A stretch of 45,185 bases of DNA. It comes from JBAYSY01 sp041675885. Its GTDB lineage: Bacteria; Pseudomonadota; Alphaproteobacteria; Rhodobacterales; Rhodobacteraceae. This document shows positions 42,142 to 45,185 of the stretch, piece by piece (the stretch's first letter is position 1; every line of letters begins with the position of its first letter). Both the position numbers and the translations under genes were made by a program. The stretch is from assembly GCA_041675885.1 (NCBI GenBank), contig JBAYSY010000025.1, positions 1-45,185 of the forward strand, written 5' to 3'. Under the pieces are notes generated by a model, which worked only from the letters and a program-made list of their open reading frames with translations, made no database searches and had not been told where the DNA came from.

Positions 42142-43407
42142 GTGTCCGTGGGTTTCGTTGCAATGCCATCCGCCATGCGGGCCGCGCCGCCGCCGCGTCG
42201 CGTGCTTGTCGTGGACGACAGCCGGGCGCAGCGGCGGGTGCTGGCGGTCTGGCTGCGCCGCTGGGGTTACGAGGTGGCGGAGGCCGCATCGGGGGCCGAG
42301 GCGCTCGACCTGTGCCGGGCAGCGCCGTTCGATATCGTGCTCAGCGACTGGGTGATGCCCGGCATGTCCGGGCTTGACCTCTGCCGGGCCTTCCGCCGCC
42401 TGCCGCAGGAAGGATACGGCTTTTTCATCCTGCTCACCTCGCACAGCGGCAAGGGCGAGATCGCGCGCGGGCTGGACGTGGGGGCCGATGATTTCCTCGC
42501 CAAACCCGTGGACCCGGATGAGCTGCGGGCCCGGTTGAAGGCCGGGGCGCGGCTTGTCTCGATGCAGCGCGAACTTGCGGCCCGCAACAGCCAGCTTGGC
42601 GACACGCTGGCCGAATTGCGCGGGGTTTACGGCTCGCTCCACCGCGACCTGTGGGAGGCAAGGCGGCTGCAACAGGCGCTGGCACGCGACCGGCAGATGG
42701 ATTTCGGCCGGGCGACGGTCTCGCTGCTGCTGCGCCCTTCGGGGCAGGTGGGCGGCGATCTGGTGGGCTGCTTTCCGCTGGGGGCCGGGCGGGTCGCCTT
42801 CTACGCAGTCGATGTGTCGGGCCACGGGGTTGCCTCGGGGATGATGGCCGCGCGGCTGGCGGGAATGTTCTCGGGCGCGGCACCCGACGGCAACCCGGCC
42901 TTCCGGCCCTGTCCCAGGGCCGCCCGCCGCCCGCCGGAGGAGGTGGCGGCGCGACTCAACCGCATGGTGATCGAGGATATGCAGGTGGATCAGTATCTGA
43001 CCTGCGTCTACGCCGATGCCGACACCGCCAGCGGGGCGGTGTCCTTCGTGCAGGCGGGCCACCCGCATCCGCTGCTGCTGCGGGCCTCGGGCACGGTGCG
43101 GCGGGTGGGCGCCGGGGGGCTGCCGGTGGGCCTGATCCCCGGTGCCGGATACGAACGGGTGCGCCTGCGCCTGCGGGAGGGCGATCGGCTGTTGCTGGTC
43201 TCGGACGGTTTCACCGACTGCCTGTCGCCGGACGGCACCCCGCTGGGCGAGGACGGGCTGGCCCGGATGGTCGCCCGCCACCGCAACCTTGCGGGCTGCG
43301 CCTTCCTCGACGCACTTCTGGCCGGGGCCGAGGATTTCACGGGCGGCCGCGACATCGCCGACGACATCTCGGCGGTGCTTTACGAATACGGGGCGGAGGG
43401 GGCCTGA
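42142..43407 (+). CDS. Response regulator with PP2C/SpoIIE-type phosphatase output
   Basis: A 421-residue protein. Receiver domain at about 20-135 with Asp25-Asp26, phospho-Asp69 (IVLSDWVMPG) and Lys near 116 (FLAKPVDPDEL). A short helical linker (about 136-190) follows, then a SpoIIE/RsbU-type PPM phosphatase domain with metal-binding motifs GGDLVG and VDVSGHGVASG, and LLLVSDGFTDCL later. The family usually dephosphorylates an anti-sigma-factor antagonist. No STAS or kinase partner gene is in the window. Start GTG 42142 or ATG 42163; neither has a strong ribosome site. Confidence 0.9.
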   Translation: MSVGFVAMPSAMRAAPPPRRVLVVDDSRAQRRVLAVWLRRWGYEVAEAASGAEALDLCRAAPFDIVLSDWVMPGMSGLDLCRAFRRLPQEGYGFFILLTSHSGKGEIARGLDVGADDFLAKPVDPDELRARLKAGARLVSMQRELAARNSQLGDTLAELRGVYGSLHRDLWEARRLQQALARDRQMDFGRATVSLLLRPSGQVGGDLVGCFPLGAGRVAFYAVDVSGHGVASGMMAARLAGMFSGAAPDGNPAFRPCPRAARRPPEEVAARLNRMVIEDMQVDQYLTCVYADADTASGAVSFVQAGHPHPLLLRASGTVRRVGAGGLPVGLIPGAGYERVRLRLREGDRLLLVSDGFTDCLSPDGTPLGEDGLARMVARHRNLAGCAFLDALLAGAEDFTGGRDIADDISAVLYEYGAEGA

Positions 43408-43807
43408 AGCAGTCGCAGAAAAAGATGCCAGGGGGGCGGTTCGAGATGGCGGTGTCTGCGGGTCGTGCTGGTCGGTATAGCTGCCCGAGGTCAATCCATT
43501 GCAACAAAGGGCAGCGGCCGACCGCCGGGGGGCCGCTGCAACGCCTGTGGTCTGGCAGTTTATGGTGCAGGTGAACCCTCGCCCGGAACGTGCCGCAACG
43601 TCGCAATAGCGGCCGCCCGAGGGGGCGGGCGGCCGCTGCCCGGCGGCGCATGCCGCGCCTTGATTCCGGGCGGGGCACCGGGCGAAGGTTTCGCCCTTGG
43701 TGGCCGTGGCTCCCAACCTGCCAGCACGCAAGGCGGACACCGCCATCTAAAACCGAAAAACCAATGGGCTGAATTACTTACACCATTCCGACAAAAGCCG
43801 GAACGCT
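43408..43807. other. 400-bp convergent intergenic region
   Basis: No gene is supported. The first 270 bases hold repeat B copy 2 and a G/C-rich tail; the last part (about 43740-43807) is AT-richer with no clear motif. Short open frames here are repeat-derived. Confidence 0.5.
43470..43675 (+). repeat. Intergenic repeat family B, copy 2
   Basis: It has the same block order as 4425-4615: GCAACAAAGGGCAGCGGCC with its 9-bp paired arm GGCCGCTGC, CTGTGGTCTGGCAGTTTAT, then a longer inverted repeat GCGGCCGCCCG / GGGCGGCCGC, then GCTGCCCGGCGGCGC and CCGCGCCTTGATTCCGGGC. The last 37 bases recur inverted at 40356-40392. Lies between convergent REC-PP2C (+) and Nudix (-) genes. Confidence 0.8.
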
Positions 43808-44254
43808 TTAACGCACTGCCCCGGCGAACCGGCCCATGAACGCCCGGTCGCCCGGATTGCCCAGCATCCCGGCCGCCTCCGCCAGCGGCGCCCAGACCGC
43901 GCGGTGGCCGGGTTCGCTCGGCGGTCCGAGGCACGAGATCGGCCGGGCAAGGTAGATCACGCACAGTTTTTCCGCCCAGAGGTCGTATTCCGGCATGTAG
44001 GTAAACCGCCGGAACGCCCCCAGCCGCCGCGCCCCCGCGATCGACCAGCCGGTTTCCTCGCGCACCTCGCGGTGCAGCGCGGGCAGGACATGCTCGCCCG
44101 GATCGACCCCGCCGCCGGGCAACTGGAACTCGGGCCAGGGCCGGGATTGATGCGTCAGCAGCACCGCGCCGCCCCGGACCAGCACCGCATAGACCCCCGG
44201 CCTGCGGGTATAGCACCGCCCCGGTTCGGGCGGATCATCGTAGCGGCGGATCAT
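43808..44254 (-). CDS. Nudix hydrolase
   Basis: A 148-residue cytoplasmic pyrophosphohydrolase. The Nudix box GGVDPGEHVLPALHREVREETG spans about residues 48-69 (key residues G-x5-E, R-E, E-E-x-G all present, split as GVDPGEHVLP and REVREETG). The start at 44254 follows AAGGG; the longer frame to 44494 overlaps the hslO gene antisense and is rejected. It is divergent from hslO with 74 bp between. The substrate, a nucleoside diphosphate derivative, cannot be specified. Confidence 0.88.
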   Translation of the reverse strand: MIRRYDDPPEPGRCYTRRPGVYAVLVRGGAVLLTHQSRPWPEFQLPGGGVDPGEHVLPALHREVREETGWSIAGARRLGAFRRFTYMPEYDLWAEKLCVIYLARPISCLGPPSEPGHRAVWAPLAEAAGMLGNPGDRAFMGRFAGAVR

Positions 44255-44276
44255 GGCTGCCCTTGGTGCCCCGGTT

Positions 44277-44328
44277 GCCGTTGCTATATAGAGGCGGTAT
44301 GCCAAGCCATGGCGCGCAAGGAAACCCC
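44277..44328 (+). promoter_or_regulatory. Short divergent promoter region of hslO
   Basis: TTGCTATATAGAGG near 44280-44294 gives a good TATATA -10-like element; AAGGA precedes the hslO ATG by five bases. Another in-frame ATG at 44299 would add ten residues but lacks a ribosome site. Confidence 0.35.
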
Positions 44329-45185
44329 ATGACCACCGGATCGCAGATCGTCTGGGACGATACCGTCCTGCCTTTTCAGCTTGAGCGTTCGGACATCCGC
44401 GGCCGGGTCGCCCGGCTCGACGGCACGCTCGACCGGGTGCTGGCGCAGCACGACTATCCCCCCGCAGTCGAGGCGCTGGTGGCCGAGGCCGCACTGCTGA
44501 CGGCGCTGATCGGCCAGACCATCAAGCTGCGGTGGAAACTGTCATTGCAGATCCGCGGCAAGGGGCCTGCGCGACTGATCGCGACCGATTATTACGGTCC
44601 GACCGACGACGGTGAGCCCGCCCGCATCCGCGCCTATGCCAGTTTCGACGCTGCCCGGCTGAGCGACGCGCCCCCGTTCGAGCAGATCGGCGAGGGGTTC
44701 TTCGCGATCCTGCTGGATCAGGGGCAGGGCACCATGCCCTATCAGGGGATCACGCCCTTGGCCGGGGGCTCTCTTTCCGCCTGTGCCGAAACCTATTTCG
44801 CCCAGTCCGAACAACTGCCGACCCGCTTCGCGCTGCGCTTCGGCCGCTCGCGCGTGCCGGGGGGGGTCGAGAGCTGGCGGGCGGGGGGCGTGATGCTTCA
44901 GCACATGCCCAAGGCGTCGCCCTTGATGCAGGGCGGCGGCTCGGGCGAGGGCGGGTTGCTGGCGCCCGCCGACATGCTGGACGGAGATGAGGACGACAAC
45001 TGGAACCGGGCCAACCTGCTCCTGGATACGGTCGAGGATCTGGAACTGATCGGCCCGCAGGTGGCGCCGACCGACCTTCTGGTGCGGCTGTTCCACGAGG
45101 AAGGCCCGCGCGTGTTCGACCCGCAGCCGGTGCGCTTCGGCTGCACCTGTTCCGAGGACAAGGTGCGCAACTCGCTGTCGATCTA
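44329..45185 (+). CDS. hslO: Redox-regulated chaperone Hsp33 (3' end outside window)
   Basis: At least 285 residues of Hsp33, truncated by the window edge. It opens MTTGSQIVWDDTVLPFQLER and shows the family core (AVEALVAEAALLTALIGQTI, the LSLQIRGKGPARLIATDYYG region as LQIRGKGPARL, and QGQGTMPYQGI). The first half of the zinc-binding site is visible, CTC in FGCTCSEDKVRNSL; the second CxxC would be beyond the edge. Hsp33 is a cytoplasmic holdase activated when oxidation or chlorine stress releases its zinc. It was missed as a closed frame only because no stop is in the window. Confidence 0.94.
   Translation, partial: MTTGSQIVWDDTVLPFQLERSDIRGRVARLDGTLDRVLAQHDYPPAVEALVAEAALLTALIGQTIKLRWKLSLQIRGKGPARLIATDYYGPTDDGEPARIRAYASFDAARLSDAPPFEQIGEGFFAILLDQGQGTMPYQGITPLAGGSLSACAETYFAQSEQLPTRFALRFGRSRVPGGVESWRAGGVMLQHMPKASPLMQGGGSGEGGLLAPADMLDGDEDDNWNRANLLLDTVEDLELIGPQVAPTDLLVRLFHEEGPRVFDPQPVRFGCTCSEDKVRNSLSI

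Noticed and set aside
43465..43839. Open frame of 124 codons in the 43408-43807 gap
   Set aside because: It translates repeat B; a related frame appears over copy 1 at 4398-4781, and both are Gly/Arg/Pro-rich without a ribosome site.

Overview
The window looks like chromosomal DNA from a GC-rich, halotolerant alphaproteobacterium, most likely of the Rhodobacteraceae/Paracoccaceae. The evidence is the base composition, dense operons with ATGA-type overlaps, a complete ectoine operon, a choline-sulfatase, TRAP and dipeptide-type transporters, and an intergenic GC-rich repeat whose style I associate with this family. No tRNA, rRNA, CRISPR array, transposase or phage gene was seen.

Layout. (1) 1-4404: a signalling locus with a NarL/FixJ-type response regulator (-), divergent from a Tat-exported molybdopterin-oxidoreductase-fold protein translationally coupled to a hybrid histidine kinase (TM-PAS-HisKA-HATPase-REC-Hpt). 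(2) 4664-6010: a MATE efflux pump (-). (3) 6293-11917: a five-gene dipeptide/oligopeptide-type ABC importer (+). (4) 12219-15945: a small membrane protein and a MacAB-like exporter (-). (5) 16153-20882: a MarR-type EctR divergent from ectA-ectB-ectC-(remnant of ectD)-ask, making ectoine. (6) 21112-26136: a second peptide-type ABC importer (-), with fused ATPases and a Tat-type binding protein, divergent from choline-sulfatase betC (26561-28066). (7) 28157-39172: an eleven-gene minus-strand operon with a TRAP transporter, an MFS carrier, two CaiB-type enzymes (one with racemase residues), an acyl-CoA dehydrogenase, a CoA-hydrolase/transferase, two MaoC-fold proteins and a CitE-type lyase. It faces a divergent IclR regulator across a striking 17-bp inverted repeat. 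(8) 40446-45185: threonine dehydratase, an Hpt protein divergent from a REC-PP2C phosphatase, a Nudix hydrolase, and the start of Hsp33 running off the edge.

How it fits together. The centre is an osmoadaptation neighbourhood (ectoine synthesis, choline-sulfate hydrolysis) flanked by two solute importers. The right half is best read as an IclR-controlled route for import, CoA activation, racemisation, dehydrogenation, hydration and aldol-type cleavage of an alpha-methyl-branched acid, for example a C5 dicarboxylate. That substrate is inferred.

Main oddities: two genes of that operon (TRAP small permease and CoA-hydrolase/transferase) each carry a one-base-type frameshift in a G-rich run; ectD seems reduced to an N-terminal stub still coupled to ask; two families of hairpin-rich intergenic repeats occupy four of the six convergent gene junctions; and the sensor locus pairs a cysteine-poor molybdopterin-fold protein with a phosphorelay kinase.
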